From NCBI GenBank assembly GCA_016214955.1, contig JACRMN010000024.1, positions 124,001 to 188,000 of the forward strand: a stretch of DNA of 64,000 nt. The letters are read 5' to 3'. The DNA is from Deltaproteobacteria bacterium. Its GTDB lineage: Bacteria; Myxococcota; Myxococcia; Myxococcales; Anaeromyxobacteraceae. The translations under genes and the position numbers were made by a program. Of this stretch, positions 8,991 to 17,481 are shown piece after piece; positions within the stretch are counted from its first letter, which is position 1; each line of letters opens with the position of its first letter. The notes under the pieces are model-generated. The model made no database searches. It was not told the DNA's origin and was given only the letters and a program-made list of their open reading frames with translations.

Positions 8991-9337
8991 AGCTCCTCCT
9001 CGACTCGTGCGTGTGGGGCGGCGCCGTCGGCCGCCTGCGGGCGGCCGGCCACGACGTGGTCTGGTCGGGGGACTGGCCTACCGACCCCGGCGACGAGGAG
9101 ATCCTGGCCCGCGCTCTCGCCGAGAGTCGCGTTCTCATCACGCTCGACAAGGACTTCGGCGAGCTCGCCATCCTCCGCGGGCTGCCCCACGCGGGCATCC
9201 TGAGGCTGGTCGGGCTGTCTGCGCTGCAACAGGCCGAGGTGAGCCTCCAGGTCGTCGAGGCGCACGGCGCCGACCTGGCGGCAGGCGCGATCATCACGGC
9301 GGAGGCCGGGCGGCTGCGGATGCGGTCTCCTGGGTAG
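8987..9337 (+). CDS. DUF5615 PIN-like toxin
   Basis: 116 residues starting at GTG (GTGA overlap with the antitoxin stop). The first strand KLLLDSCVWGG carries the conserved acidic residue. VLITLDKDFGELAI holds the second acidic cluster, as in the PIN-like Mut7-C/DUF5615 nucleases. The expected action is RNA cleavage, restrained by the DUF433 partner. It probably stabilises the element. Confidence 0.85.
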   Translation: MKLLLDSCVWGGAVGRLRAAGHDVVWSGDWPTDPGDEEILARALAESRVLITLDKDFGELAILRGLPHAGILRLVGLSALQQAEVSLQVVEAHGADLAAGAIITAEAGRLRMRSPG

Positions 9338-9381
9338 GATGGGCCCCGGCTTCCTAGCTCCGAACCGGCGAAATCCGGCCC

Positions 9382-10437
9382 TCACTTCCCCGCCAGGCTG
9401 AGCAAGAAGTGAAGGCCGCTTCGCTTGATTTCCCGCGCCTTGGCTCTCTGGGCCACCGCTTCCGCACCCAGGGGGATAAGGAGCGCGGCAAGAGTCTTGG
9501 CGATCATGTCGGGAAGACTCGAGGAACCAGAAAGGAGGATGGTAGCTGGGCCCGCGAGGTCGATGAACCGCTGCGTCCAATGACGGCTAGGGTCCCGCAG
9601 CCTGTTGCGCAGTTCCTCCATCGCCGGTTCCACCTGGGTCTTGGCCACGAACTGGGCCGCCTTCACAACCTCCTCCATGTTCGATTCAGAGGAGATCGCA
9701 CTGTTTACGTCCTTCGTGAACTTGAGCATTGCCTGCCGAAAGGGCTTGACGTCGTCTCTGGTGCGCTCGCGTAGTTCATGAACCTCCTCAGCGGAGGTGA
9801 GCGGCTTCACGGATGGAAGAGCGAGCCTGACACACTCGACCGCGAGAATGGTCGATAGGAGCTTCGGGTCATCCTTCGCGGACACTTCCCGCGGCCCCAG
9901 CATCGGCAGGCGCGGGTTGTCGTTGAGGTACGGCAGCCCGTGCCGGGCGGCGTACAGGAACGCATTGGCCGGATAGCAGAGCCAGCTTGGGGCGTTGATC
10001 CCAGCGTCCTCCGCCCCAGGCAGCCCTTTTGCGAATCCGGCGCTCGGTGTCGGCATGAAGCCTGGTGGCGGCGGCCCGAAATACAGTGATTCAAGCTCCA
10101 TCATCAGCTTCTCGGCCCCGGGCTCTAGAGTCCCGCACACACCGAACGCGCCCGGGAAGATGCAGAACTCGCCGAGATACTTGTGTTGCGTGGCGACGAC
10201 CATGAGGTTCAGCATTTGCCGGCCGTCTTCGTCCATCCGACCTGACGCGCCGGAGCGAATGCGTGCGATCTCGTGCAGGGTGCCCGCTTCATCGATCCGG
10301 CTTGTCCCTACGTAGACACCAGGGAAGTGGATCCTGTCGAAGACGAGCCCAAGCGTCGCAAGCGACTGCCACGAAGTTGGGGTGGGCGCTGTGTAGTAGA
10401 CCACGTCGAGCGTTTCATCCACGGAGACATCCTCCAT
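9382..10437 (-). CDS. Unrecognised 351-residue protein, low-GC cargo of the element
   Basis: I do not recognise this protein. It starts MEDVSVDETLDVVYYTAP (ATG 10437), contains a Pro-rich loop FGPPPPGFMPTPS near residue 128, a long charged helical region (about 215-285) and a hydrophobic C-terminal stretch (about 300-335) that could sit in or on a membrane. Base composition is clearly lower than the surroundings (65% and 48% GC in two 60-base lines I counted, against more than 70% nearby), which points to recent acquisition. An in-frame extension to 10494 exists but has no better start. It is transcribed alone, opposite to the toxin pair. Confidence 0.7.
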   Translation of the reverse strand: MEDVSVDETLDVVYYTAPTPTSWQSLATLGLVFDRIHFPGVYVGTSRIDEAGTLHEIARIRSGASGRMDEDGRQMLNLMVVATQHKYLGEFCIFPGAFGVCGTLEPGAEKLMMELESLYFGPPPPGFMPTPSAGFAKGLPGAEDAGINAPSWLCYPANAFLYAARHGLPYLNDNPRLPMLGPREVSAKDDPKLLSTILAVECVRLALPSVKPLTSAEEVHELRERTRDDVKPFRQAMLKFTKDVNSAISSESNMEEVVKAAQFVAKTQVEPAMEELRNRLRDPSRHWTQRFIDLAGPATILLSGSSSLPDMIAKTLAALLIPLGAEAVAQRAKAREIKRSGLHFLLSLAGK

Positions 10438-10551
10438 GTCACTGACTGTAGCACTCGGGCCCGATGCGCACCGGAGGGCCGCGGTCGAGGTCACTCGAGG
10501 CGAGTAGGTCAGCGTTCTCGTCGAGTCAGCGGCGGTCCTTAGTCCTCGCCA

Positions 10552-11286
10552 TCACAGTCGGGCCGGTGCGACCTCCGAGAAGTCAACATGGAAGTGCTCA
10601 TCGTGCCTCACCCACGCCGGGCCGCGCGAGAGCACGTCGGCGAGCTTGCCGAGTTGCCGCCCGGTCGACGTCGCGAGCAGGAGCGGCACGTACTCGGGCG
10701 CGATGATGACCTTCTGGACCCCGAGGCCTCTGGACGCCGCCTCCGCCTGCAAGTCCCGGAGAAACGCTGCCAGAGCGTCGAAGTCGATGCGAAGGTCTCC
10801 AAGGCGCCCCTCGGCGTCGAACTCCATGCCGTAGCCGAGCTTGTTCCAGGGCCACGTCGACGGAATGGCCGGGGCGCCGGTGCCATCGACGAGCGGCATG
10901 AACACGTCCACGCTCAGACCGTTCTGGTGCGTCCGGTGGGGCCGGAAGCGACCGCCACCGGGCCAGCCCGTCTCTCCGAGGACGAAGGTGCGCCGCGGCT
11001 CCCGCCTTGCGCTCGCGGCACACGCGGCCTCGACCGCATCGCGCACTGCCGCGTGGACGTACTGCCTGCCCAGGGCGGTCCCCAGAAACGAGTAGGTGGC
11101 GTACCCCTGCCCCCAGGGCCGGAGCGGCCTCCCGTGCTCCAGCCGGCCCTTGGCGACCGTGCCGGTGCTCCTGGAAGGCTCCTTGTCCGCGATGGCCACC
11201 CTTAGCCAGGCCGCCCCGACCGTCGCTCCCCAGGCCGCGCCCAGGCCTCCCACGACCATCGCCACTAGCCTTGCTCGCACGGCCAC
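10552..11286 (-). CDS. M74 (MepA-like) murein endopeptidase, exported or membrane-anchored
   Basis: 244 residues. A hydrophobic segment at residues 7-32 is a signal peptide or anchor. The metal-site motif reads HRTHQNGLSVD (His120 and Asp127 aligning with the MepA zinc ligands) and the C-terminal HDEHFHVDF supplies the HxH. MepA cleaves D-Ala-meso-DAP cross-links in peptidoglycan in the periplasm. Start at GTG 11286; TTG/ATG alternatives are poorer. Inside a small integrative element its role might be wall opening during transfer or an anti-competitor function; this is inference. Confidence 0.8.
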   Translation of the reverse strand: MAVRARLVAMVVGGLGAAWGATVGAAWLRVAIADKEPSRSTGTVAKGRLEHGRPLRPWGQGYATYSFLGTALGRQYVHAAVRDAVEAACAASARREPRRTFVLGETGWPGGGRFRPHRTHQNGLSVDVFMPLVDGTGAPAIPSTWPWNKLGYGMEFDAEGRLGDLRIDFDALAAFLRDLQAEAASRGLGVQKVIIAPEYVPLLLATSTGRQLGKLADVLSRGPAWVRHDEHFHVDFSEVAPARL

Positions 11287-11487
11287 AGTCTCTCACGCTT
11301 CGTCCTAGCCCTGTAATCGCCCGCTTGCCTACCGCTGTTCCGACTGCCCGGCCACCACTTCACACCCCTCCTCAATGCAGAACTCCAGAACCCTCACCTC
11401 CTCGAACCGATCCCGGTTGGGGATCATGCTCCTCTCGAAGAACTCCACTCGCCCCGCCGCCCATCGCTCTCCAACTCCCAGGGTGAC

Positions 11488-11539
11488 AGCTGACCGACCC
11501 CTCCTCCCATGTGGTTGAGGGAGGAGGGGTCGGTCGGCT
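11488..11539. repeat. Long inverted repeat (21-bp stem, 10-base loop)
   Basis: Left arm 11488-11508 and right arm 11519-11539 are complementary at 20 of 21 positions (the arms contain CCGACCCCTCCTCCC and its complement). The loop is ATGTGGTTGA. No T-run follows on either strand. Possible roles are a bidirectional terminator, a replication origin or a nicking/transfer site for the element. Confidence 0.8.
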
Positions 11540-11773
11540 GGCGCCCGGCATGGACCGGATCACTTCCCGGTGGGCGGCGGGGCGGCGGCGCCTCGGATCG
11601 CGGGCTTGCGAGCCGATGCCCGTCACGCGCCCCGCACGAATCCCGTCTCGATTCCCGTCAACACGCCAGGACGACTCCCGTTGACGGGGGTCACCGCGCT
11701 CGCAGCGCCTCGCTGGCGCGGCGGACCGACCGCGTGCCAGGACGCCGCCGACGTGGTCAGGAGTCATTTGCAG

Positions 11774-11802
11774 TTGACATGCTTGCGTCTGACGCTTATC
11801 AG
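11774..11802 (+). promoter_or_regulatory. Promoter with internal operator for the replication/integration operon
   Basis: TTGACA (11774-11779), 17-base spacer, TATCAG (11797-11802). The spacer contains the perfect palindrome GCGTC-T-GACGC (11785-11795), a likely operator. The first downstream gene is a small DNA-binding-like protein, so autoregulation is plausible. Confidence 0.55.
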
Positions 11803-11818
11803 CCCCACGGGAGCCACC

Positions 11819-12160
11819 ATGCCCTACCGTCCCAAGTCGAAGGGCCCATCGGATCCGTTCAGCTCGACGGAGAAGCTGATGCAGACCTTCCGCCTGCCCC
11901 GAGAGCTGGTCACCTTCCTCAAGGCCGAGGCGGACCGCGGCGGCCGCGACCTCACCGCCCACGTCACCGTCTGGCTGGAGGGCCTCCGCACCTGGTTCGG
12001 GCTCCCCGCGGCCGCGACGGCTCTCCTGGAGGCCGACCGCGAGGCGCTCGGCATGAACCGCTTCGACTACGTCCTCCACACGTTCTTCCAGCGGAGCCTG
12101 GAGCTCCGCGAGAAAGGCCCGGGCTTCGACGCGCCGAGCGGCGCCCGGAAGCGCCGCTGA
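11819..12160 (+). CDS. Small putative ribbon-helix-helix-like DNA-binding protein
   Basis: 113 residues. Residues 18-55 (TEKLMQTFRLPRELVTFLKAEADRGGRDLTAHVTVWL) look like a short strand followed by two helices, as in ribbon-helix-helix proteins. The Arg/Lys-rich tail fits nucleic-acid binding. GGGAG stands 5 bases before the ATG. It is the first gene of the operon with the replication-relaxation-like, excisionase and integrase genes; a regulator or accessory protein for that module is likely. Confidence 0.65.
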   Translation: MPYRPKSKGPSDPFSSTEKLMQTFRLPRELVTFLKAEADRGGRDLTAHVTVWLEGLRTWFGLPAAATALLEADREALGMNRFDYVLHTFFQRSLELREKGPGFDAPSGARKRR

Positions 12161-12178
12161 CGGGGATGGAGGCGTGTC

Positions 12179-13354
12179 GTGCCGCGGCAAAAGGGCATGG
12201 TCCTCACGGAGCGCGACCGGGCGCTCCTCGGCTACCTCGGCGTGGCGCGCTACGTCACCGCCGCCCAGGCCCACCGCCTCCTCGCCCCGGGCCACGACAA
12301 GGCCGTCACCTCCCGCCGCCTCGCGCGACTCTGCGAGGACGGCCCGACCCCCGGCGACGGCGCCTACCTGTGCCGCCTGGAGTACCGGAGGGCCAACTCC
12401 CTCCCCTACCCGGTCTGGACGCTCACGCCCCACGGCCGCACTGTGGCCGAGCCGGTGGCGCCTGGGCCCGTGGCGGCGGTCCAGGCCGGCGTCACCATGG
12501 CCTTCATCTCGCGCGTCCTAGCGATGAACGAGCTGCTCATCGCGCTCGTGGTTGCCGGCCGCCGCTCCGAGGCCGCGCCGCTCACCGACCTCCCCTTCCG
12601 GTGGCGCGTCGGCGACGAACCGCTCCGGTTCGAGGTCTACGACCGCGTCCAGTACGGCGTCCGCCCGGCCATCCTCCGGCCGGCCGCCGTCATCGACCTC
12701 ACCGCCGCCCGGCGCCGCATCTTCCTCGAGCCGGAACTGGGCACGGCCAGCCTCGCCCCCACCGACCCGCGCCAGGGGCACGTGCGGCGGCGCCTGGAGC
12801 GGTACTCGACCTACTTCATCAGCTTCGCCGACAGGGACATGAAGCGGACCTGGTACACCGCGGCCTTCCCGGACGGCTTCGCGCCTGAGGTCCTGGTGGT
12901 CGCCACCACCGAGGCGAGGCGGGCCAAGGTGGAGGCCTACCTCCGCGAGCATCACAAGGGCGCGGAAGATCGGTACGGGGCCCGCTCCCTGACGCTGGCC
13001 GGCGCGGTGGCGGCGCTGGCGCGGCTGGTGGCTCCGGCGGCCCAGCCCGCTCGGCCGCCACCTCAGCCGATCGCCCCCGCGCCCTCGCCGGCGCAGCTGC
13101 CCCCGCCCTTGCCTCCCCGCGGCCGCACGGTCGTCATCGACGAGGCCATGGCGGCCCGGATCAAGCGGGGGCTGTCCGTCTTCGTCGAGACCTACAACTC
13201 GATCCGGCGGGAGACCTCGGCCCACTCCAAGACCTGTCCCACCCACTTCAAGCCCGCTCCCGGACCGGTGGGCGAGCTCAACGCCTTCAACGACCTGGTC
13301 TGGGATGTCATCCTCGGCAGTCCGCGCAGCCACTCCGGGGAGCGGAAGTCGTGA
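12179..13354 (+). CDS. Replication-relaxation-like protein
   Basis: 391 residues. The N-terminus is a winged-helix-like segment (LTERDRALLGYLGVARYVTAAQAHRLL, residues 9-35), then a region with RLEYRRANSLPYPVWTLTPHG. The middle contains FEVYDRVQYGVRPAILRPAAVIDL and FLEPELGTA, as in the replication-relaxation/plasmid-mobilisation family. A Pro-rich linker (about 280-310) leads to a helical tail. GGAGG lies 6 bases before GTG 12179. Exact biochemical role is unknown; the family is common on small integrative elements and plasmids. Confidence 0.65.
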   Translation: MPRQKGMVLTERDRALLGYLGVARYVTAAQAHRLLAPGHDKAVTSRRLARLCEDGPTPGDGAYLCRLEYRRANSLPYPVWTLTPHGRTVAEPVAPGPVAAVQAGVTMAFISRVLAMNELLIALVVAGRRSEAAPLTDLPFRWRVGDEPLRFEVYDRVQYGVRPAILRPAAVIDLTAARRRIFLEPELGTASLAPTDPRQGHVRRRLERYSTYFISFADRDMKRTWYTAAFPDGFAPEVLVVATTEARRAKVEAYLREHHKGAEDRYGARSLTLAGAVAALARLVAPAAQPARPPPQPIAPAPSPAQLPPPLPPRGRTVVIDEAMAARIKRGLSVFVETYNSIRRETSAHSKTCPTHFKPAPGPVGELNAFNDLVWDVILGSPRSHSGERKS

Positions 13355-13572
13355 CCGCCGCCCGCGACGACGCCTGGATGACCGCCGACGAGGCCGCCGC
13401 CTACCTGGGCTACCGGACCCGCGCTGCCCTCTACCAGGCCGTCCGGCGCGGCATCGTCCCGGCCCACCGGCTCGGCGCCCGCCGCCTCCGCTTCCGCCGC
13501 TCCGAGCTCGACGCCGAGCTGGCGCAGCACCCGTCGCGCCTGTCCGATCCCGCCACTACATTCCCCGGATGA
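13351..13572 (+). CDS. Excisionase-like helix-turn-helix protein
   Basis: 73 residues with a MerR/HTH_17-type fold: WMTADEAAAYLGYRTRAALYQAVRRG, then PAHRLGARRLRFRRSEL as the wing. Such proteins bend att-site DNA and direct the integrase towards excision. GTG overlaps the upstream stop (GTGA); the integrase starts 41 bp downstream. Confidence 0.85.
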   Translation: MTAARDDAWMTADEAAAYLGYRTRAALYQAVRRGIVPAHRLGARRLRFRRSELDAELAQHPSRLSDPATTFPG

Positions 13573-13613
13573 CAACCACGACGCCCGTCTGCCCGCGTGA
13601 AAGGAGGAACACG

Positions 13614-14711
13614 ATGGGCGTCTCGAAGTACGTGGCACGCAAGAAGACCTGGTGGCGCGTGGACTCCTACGCCACGCTCCCCGACGGCAGCACCAAGCGT
13701 ATCCGGTGCGGGCACATCCCGACCCGGCAGCAAGCCGAGGCCATGGAGCACAAGCTCCTGGCCGAGGCCTACGAGGGCCGGTTCTTCGACCGGCAGAAGG
13801 AGCCGACCGCCACCGTGCGGCAGCTCTGGGCCGAGTACGAACCGATCACGAGGCGCGACAACGACTCCTGGCAGTCCGACGTCGGCCGGGCGGCGCACGT
13901 GATGCGCCTCCTGGGCGATTGCCGTGCCTCACGCCTCACCCGCGGCGACGTCGAGGCGTACCGGACGAAGCGGCAGGCCGAGACCACCCGGCGCGGCGGA
14001 GCCCCGTCCCCGGGCACGCTGGACCGCGAGGTGGAGCTCCTGAAGCGCCTCCTCAACTACGCCGCCGCCTGCGGCCGCCTCACACAGAACCCCATCGCCC
14101 ACGTGAAGCTCCTCCGGGTGCCGAACGTGCGGCGGGTGGTCCTCGACGAGGAGGCCTTCCAGCGCCTCCACGCGAAGGCCGAGGCATGGGTCAGGCCGAT
14201 CCTGCTCACCGCCTTCGACACCGGCATGCGCAAGAGCGAGGTCCTCAACCTCCGCTGGTCCCAGCTCGACCTCAAGGCCGGCGCCGTCCGGCTGGAGGCC
14301 GAGGACACCAAGACCGACGAGCCGCGAGTGGTCTACCTGACCGAGCGGGTGCTCGAGGCCATCGCCGCCCAGCCGCGCCTCCTCCACGCCGAGTTCGTCT
14401 TCGTGAACCCGGCGACCGGTCGACCCTGGCAAGACCTGCAGGGCGCCCTTGAGCGGGCCCGGAAGGCGGCCGGCCTGGACGGGGTCTGGGTCCACGACCT
14501 GCGTCGCTCCTTCGTAACCCTGGCGCGGCGCAGCGGCCTCCCGGAGTCTGTGGTGGCCCGCTTCTCCGGCCACCGGACCGCGGCGGTCTTCAAGCGCTAC
14601 AACATCGTCGAGGAGCAGGACCTGAAGGCGGCCGTCCAGGTGCTGAACCGGACCCGGAAGGCCGCCGAAGAGCAGTCAGGACAAGATTTGGACACGGTTG
14701 ACCAGAAGTGA
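13614..14711 (+). CDS. Tyrosine recombinase (integrase)
   Basis: 365 residues: N-terminal arm-binding domain (1-60), SAM-like core-binding domain (65-160), and catalytic domain (170-345). All key residues are present: Arg206 in TGMRKSEVLNL, His294 and Arg297 in HDLRRSF, His320 in SGHRT and the Tyr329 nucleophile in FKRYN. AAGGAGG lies 6 bases before the ATG. It ends 54 bp from the tRNA-fMet 3' end and would recombine the tRNA-derived repeat sequences flanking the element. Confidence 0.95.
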   Translation: MGVSKYVARKKTWWRVDSYATLPDGSTKRIRCGHIPTRQQAEAMEHKLLAEAYEGRFFDRQKEPTATVRQLWAEYEPITRRDNDSWQSDVGRAAHVMRLLGDCRASRLTRGDVEAYRTKRQAETTRRGGAPSPGTLDREVELLKRLLNYAAACGRLTQNPIAHVKLLRVPNVRRVVLDEEAFQRLHAKAEAWVRPILLTAFDTGMRKSEVLNLRWSQLDLKAGAVRLEAEDTKTDEPRVVYLTERVLEAIAAQPRLLHAEFVFVNPATGRPWQDLQGALERARKAAGLDGVWVHDLRRSFVTLARRSGLPESVVARFSGHRTAAVFKRYNIVEEQDLKAAVQVLNRTRKAAEEQSGQDLDTVDQK

Positions 14712-14725
14712 GATCCGAAGCACGA

Positions 14726-14755
14726 AGCCCCCGCCGGCAAGTGCTGGCGAGGGCT
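14726..14755 (-). terminator. Hairpin downstream of tRNA-fMet
   Basis: AGCCCCCGCC (14726-14735) pairs with GGCGAGGGCT (14746-14755) around 10 bases, immediately beyond the tRNA 3' end in its direction of transcription. There is no clean T-run. A near-identical copy lies at 8119-8148, so the element brought its own copy of the host terminator. Confidence 0.5.
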
Positions 14756-14765
14756 CCGGTTTTTC

Positions 14766-14845
<80 letters not shown>

Positions 14846-14870
14846 GGTGGGAAAGGCGAAACGAGGCGGC

Positions 14871-14899
14871 TTTGTATCGGCCCGCCGGGCGCGGGTCAA
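14871..14899 (-). promoter_or_regulatory. Promoter of tRNA-fMet
   Basis: On the minus strand TTGACC (14899-14894), 17-base spacer, TACAAA (14876-14871). The start point would be about 20 bases before the tRNA 5' end. Confidence 0.6.
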
Positions 14900-14949
14900 G
14901 GGGGATCTGGCCGCAGCCGCGTCCCTCTCAGGCCCGGGTCGGGCGCCGC

Positions 14950-15789
14950 CTACCCGCGGCCGCGCAGCGCTGCCCCGGGCAGCACCAGCAGGGCCGCCAG
15001 CGCCACCATGGTGGCGCCGGTGGGCGTCTCGCCGAACCAGCTCGCCAGGTAGCCGCCCACCGCCGACAGCACCCCGAAGCCGCCCGCGGCCCAGAGCGCC
15101 GGCCCGAGCCGCAGCCGCCACAGCAGCGCCGCCGCCGCCGGCAGCGTGAGCAGCGCGAAGACCGGCAGCGCCCCGACCACGCGGGCCGCCGCCGGGATGG
15201 CGAGGCCGATGCTCAGCGAGAAGATCGCGTCCCAGAGCCACACCCGCATCCCCAGCGCCCGCGCCGTCTCCGGGTCGAAGGAGACGAAGCGCAGCTCCTT
15301 CCCGAAGGCGGCGTGCAGGGCCGCGCAGGCCAGGCCCACGCCCCCGATGAGCCACAGCTCCTCGGGCGGCACGGCCACGGCGTTGCCGAAAACCATGCCC
15401 GAGAGGTCGTGCGACACGTGCACCAGCCGCGCGATCCCCAGCACCACCAGCGCCGAGGCCACCACCCAGGCCGCGCCCACGCTGGCCTCGGCCGGCAGCC
15501 GCCGCGGCCGCCAGGCCCCGAGGAGCAGCGCCCCCACCACCGCGAAGCCCATGGCCATTCCGAGCTGGTGGTGGGCGTGCTCGGCCTCGATGTGCAGGCG
15601 CTCCTCGAGGAAGAGCCCCACCACCAGCCCCAGCGTCGAGACCTGCGTCAGCGCCGCCGAGACGAAGACGATGCGCCGGAGCACCACGTAGACGCCCAGG
15701 AAGCCCAGCATGGCCCCGGCGATGCCCGAGGCCAGGAGCGGCGCCTGCCACAGCTCGCGCGCCGCCCAGAAGCCGGCCAGCGCGCTCAC
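14950..15789 (-). CDS. Zinc/manganese-type ABC transporter permease
   Basis: 279 residues with about eight hydrophobic helices in the ABC-3 (ZnuB/TroC) family pattern: LGFLGVYVVLRRIVFVSAALTQVSTLG near the N-terminus and DPETARALGMR in the cytoplasmic loop. It forms the membrane channel for metal uptake with the ATPase encoded upstream. GTG start overlaps the ATPase stop by 4 bp. Confidence 0.9.
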   Translation of the reverse strand: MSALAGFWAARELWQAPLLASGIAGAMLGFLGVYVVLRRIVFVSAALTQVSTLGLVVGLFLEERLHIEAEHAHHQLGMAMGFAVVGALLLGAWRPRRLPAEASVGAAWVVASALVVLGIARLVHVSHDLSGMVFGNAVAVPPEELWLIGGVGLACAALHAAFGKELRFVSFDPETARALGMRVWLWDAIFSLSIGLAIPAAARVVGALPVFALLTLPAAAALLWRLRLGPALWAAGGFGVLSAVGGYLASWFGETPTGATMVALAALLVLPGAALRGRG

Positions 15790-16553
15790 GGGCCCCCTCC
15801 CCTCGCCGCCGGCAGCACCACCCGCCTGCCCGCTTCCTCCCGCACCTCCACCTCGCGGCCGTAGAGCTCGGCCAGGGCCCCGGGCCGCAGCATCTCCGCC
15901 GCCGGCCCCACCCGGAAGAGGGCGCGCTCCCGGTCCACGAATCCCAGGGTGACGGCGTGGGCCACCACCGCGTCGAGCCGGTGGGAGACCATCACCACCG
16001 CCAGCCCGCCGCCGTGCAGCGCCCGCAGCACCTCCATGGTCGAGAGCTCGGCCGCCGGGTCCATGCCGTTGGTGGGCTCGTCCACCGCCAGCAGCTCCGG
16101 CTCGGCCGCCAGCGCCCGGGCGATGAGGGTGCGCTGCCGCTGGCCGCCGGAGAGCTCGGCGTAGGGCCTGCCGCGCAGCTCGGCGATGCCCACCCGGTCG
16201 AGGGCCCGCTCCACCGCGGCGCGGTCGGCGGGCCCGGGGCGCCGCAGCGGCCCGAGCCCGGGGGTCCGGCCCATGGCTGCCACCTCACCCACGGTGAATG
16301 GCCAAACGGCATCCACGTGGTCGCGCTGGGGCACGTACCCCACCCGCACCGGCCGGGGCTGCTCCCGCGCGCCGCCGAGCAGCGGCAGCGCCCCCAGCAG
16401 GCTGCGCAGCACGGTGGTCTTGCCGCCGCCGTTCGGCCCCACCAGCGCCAGGAAGTCCCCGGGCCTCACCTGCACGTTCACCGCGCGGAGCAGGGGCCGC
16501 CGGCCGTAGCCGACGGCCGCGTCCCGCAGGGAGATGAGTGGCGTGGTGGTCAC
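15786..16553 (-). CDS. Zinc/manganese-type ABC transporter ATP-binding protein
   Basis: 255 residues. Walker A GPNGGGKTT, Q-loop in VGYVPQRDHVD, signature LSGGQRQR, Walker B LLAVDEPTNGMD and H-loop VSH are all intact. ZnuC/MntB-like. GTG 16553 overlaps the stop of the binding-protein gene (GTGA) and its own stop overlaps the permease start, so the three proteins are translationally coupled. Confidence 0.92.
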   Translation of the reverse strand: MTTTPLISLRDAAVGYGRRPLLRAVNVQVRPGDFLALVGPNGGGKTTVLRSLLGALPLLGGAREQPRPVRVGYVPQRDHVDAVWPFTVGEVAAMGRTPGLGPLRRPGPADRAAVERALDRVGIAELRGRPYAELSGGQRQRTLIARALAAEPELLAVDEPTNGMDPAAELSTMEVLRALHGGGLAVVMVSHRLDAVVAHAVTLGFVDRERALFRVGPAAEMLRPGALAELYGREVEVREEAGRRVVLPAARGGGP

Positions 16554-17470
16554 GGGCTGGCGCGCAGGGCGTCGAGGATGCGCCGGACGACGAGATCGAC
16601 GTAGCTCTCGTAGCTCTTCGCGGCCGGGTCGCCCCCCACGTCGCCCGGGATGCTCACCAGGCGCGCCCCGGTGAGCCGGGCCACCTGCTCGCCGGAGCGG
16701 GTGTCGTAGTAGCTCTCCACCACGATCACCTTCACGCCGTCCCGCTTCGCCACCTCCACCAGCCGCGCCAGGTGGGCGGGCGGCGGCGGCGTGCCGGGGC
16801 GCGGCTCCAGCTCGCCTCCATCCACCAGGCCGGTCCACTCGTGGAGGTAGCTGAGGGTCTTGTGCTGGCTGAAGAGCCGCTTCCCCTTGTAGGGGGCCAG
16901 CTCCGCCTGCCACCGGGCCAGGGCCGCCTCGAGCCGCTTCCCGAAGGCGGCGGCCCGCTCGGCGTAGCCGGCGGCGTGGGCCGGGTCCAGCTCGCCGAGC
17001 CGGGCGCCGATGGCCTTGGCCACCAGGGCGGCGCGCCGCGGGTCGGTGAGGAAGTGGGGGTTGCCTCCGGGGTGCAGGTCGCCCATGGAGCGGTCCACCG
17101 GGCCGGTGGGCACGTCGAGGACGGCGACCGCGCTGGCGGCGGTGAGGCGGCGCCGGCCGCCGGGCTGGATGTCCGGGTTGCGCGACTGGTTGACGAGCGG
17201 CGGCAGCCAGCCCACCTCCAGCTCCAGCCCCACGTCGACGAGCAGGTCGGCGGCGCGGAGCTTCAGGGCCAGCGTGGGGTTGGCGTCGACGAAGTGCGGG
17301 TCCTGGACGCCGCGGGAGAGGTGCTGCACCTCGGCGTCGGCGCCGCCCACCTCCCGGGCGATGGAGGCCAGCCCCTCGGTGGTGGTCACCACCTTGACGG
17401 CGGCCCGGGCCGGGCCCGGGAGCAGCGCGGCGAGCAACAGGGCGATGCGGGACAGCTCGCGGATGGTCAT
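16550..17470 (-). CDS. Periplasmic metal-binding protein of the ABC transporter (ZnuA/TroA family)
   Basis: 306 residues with a signal peptide ending at about residue 23 (GPARA). The four-ligand metal site of the family is visible as DPHFVDANP, GNPHFLTDP, LFSQHKTLSYLHEW and ESYYDTRSGEQVA. There is no His-rich loop of the classical ZnuA type, so zinc versus manganese remains open. It captures metal in the periplasm for the permease. Confidence 0.9.
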   Translation of the reverse strand: MTIRELSRIALLLAALLPGPARAAVKVVTTTEGLASIAREVGGADAEVQHLSRGVQDPHFVDANPTLALKLRAADLLVDVGLELEVGWLPPLVNQSRNPDIQPGGRRRLTAASAVAVLDVPTGPVDRSMGDLHPGGNPHFLTDPRRAALVAKAIGARLGELDPAHAAGYAERAAAFGKRLEAALARWQAELAPYKGKRLFSQHKTLSYLHEWTGLVDGGELEPRPGTPPPPAHLARLVEVAKRDGVKVIVVESYYDTRSGEQVARLTGARLVSIPGDVGGDPAAKSYESYVDLVVRRILDALRASP

Positions 17471-17481
17471 GGCCGTGGCTC

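Larger units (their letters stand above)
11287..11818. other. 532-bp gene-free region of the element: hairpin and promoter
   Basis: I find no supportable gene. The region holds a 21-bp-stem hairpin (11488-11539) and a promoter with an internal palindrome (11774-11802). It sits between the cargo and the replication/integration genes, a plausible place for an origin or transfer site. Confidence 0.6.

Noticed and set aside
11372-12433. 353-residue minus-strand open frame in the element
   Set aside because: It lies opposite the RHH-like and replication-relaxation-like genes and has no recognisable features; it also reads through the hairpin.
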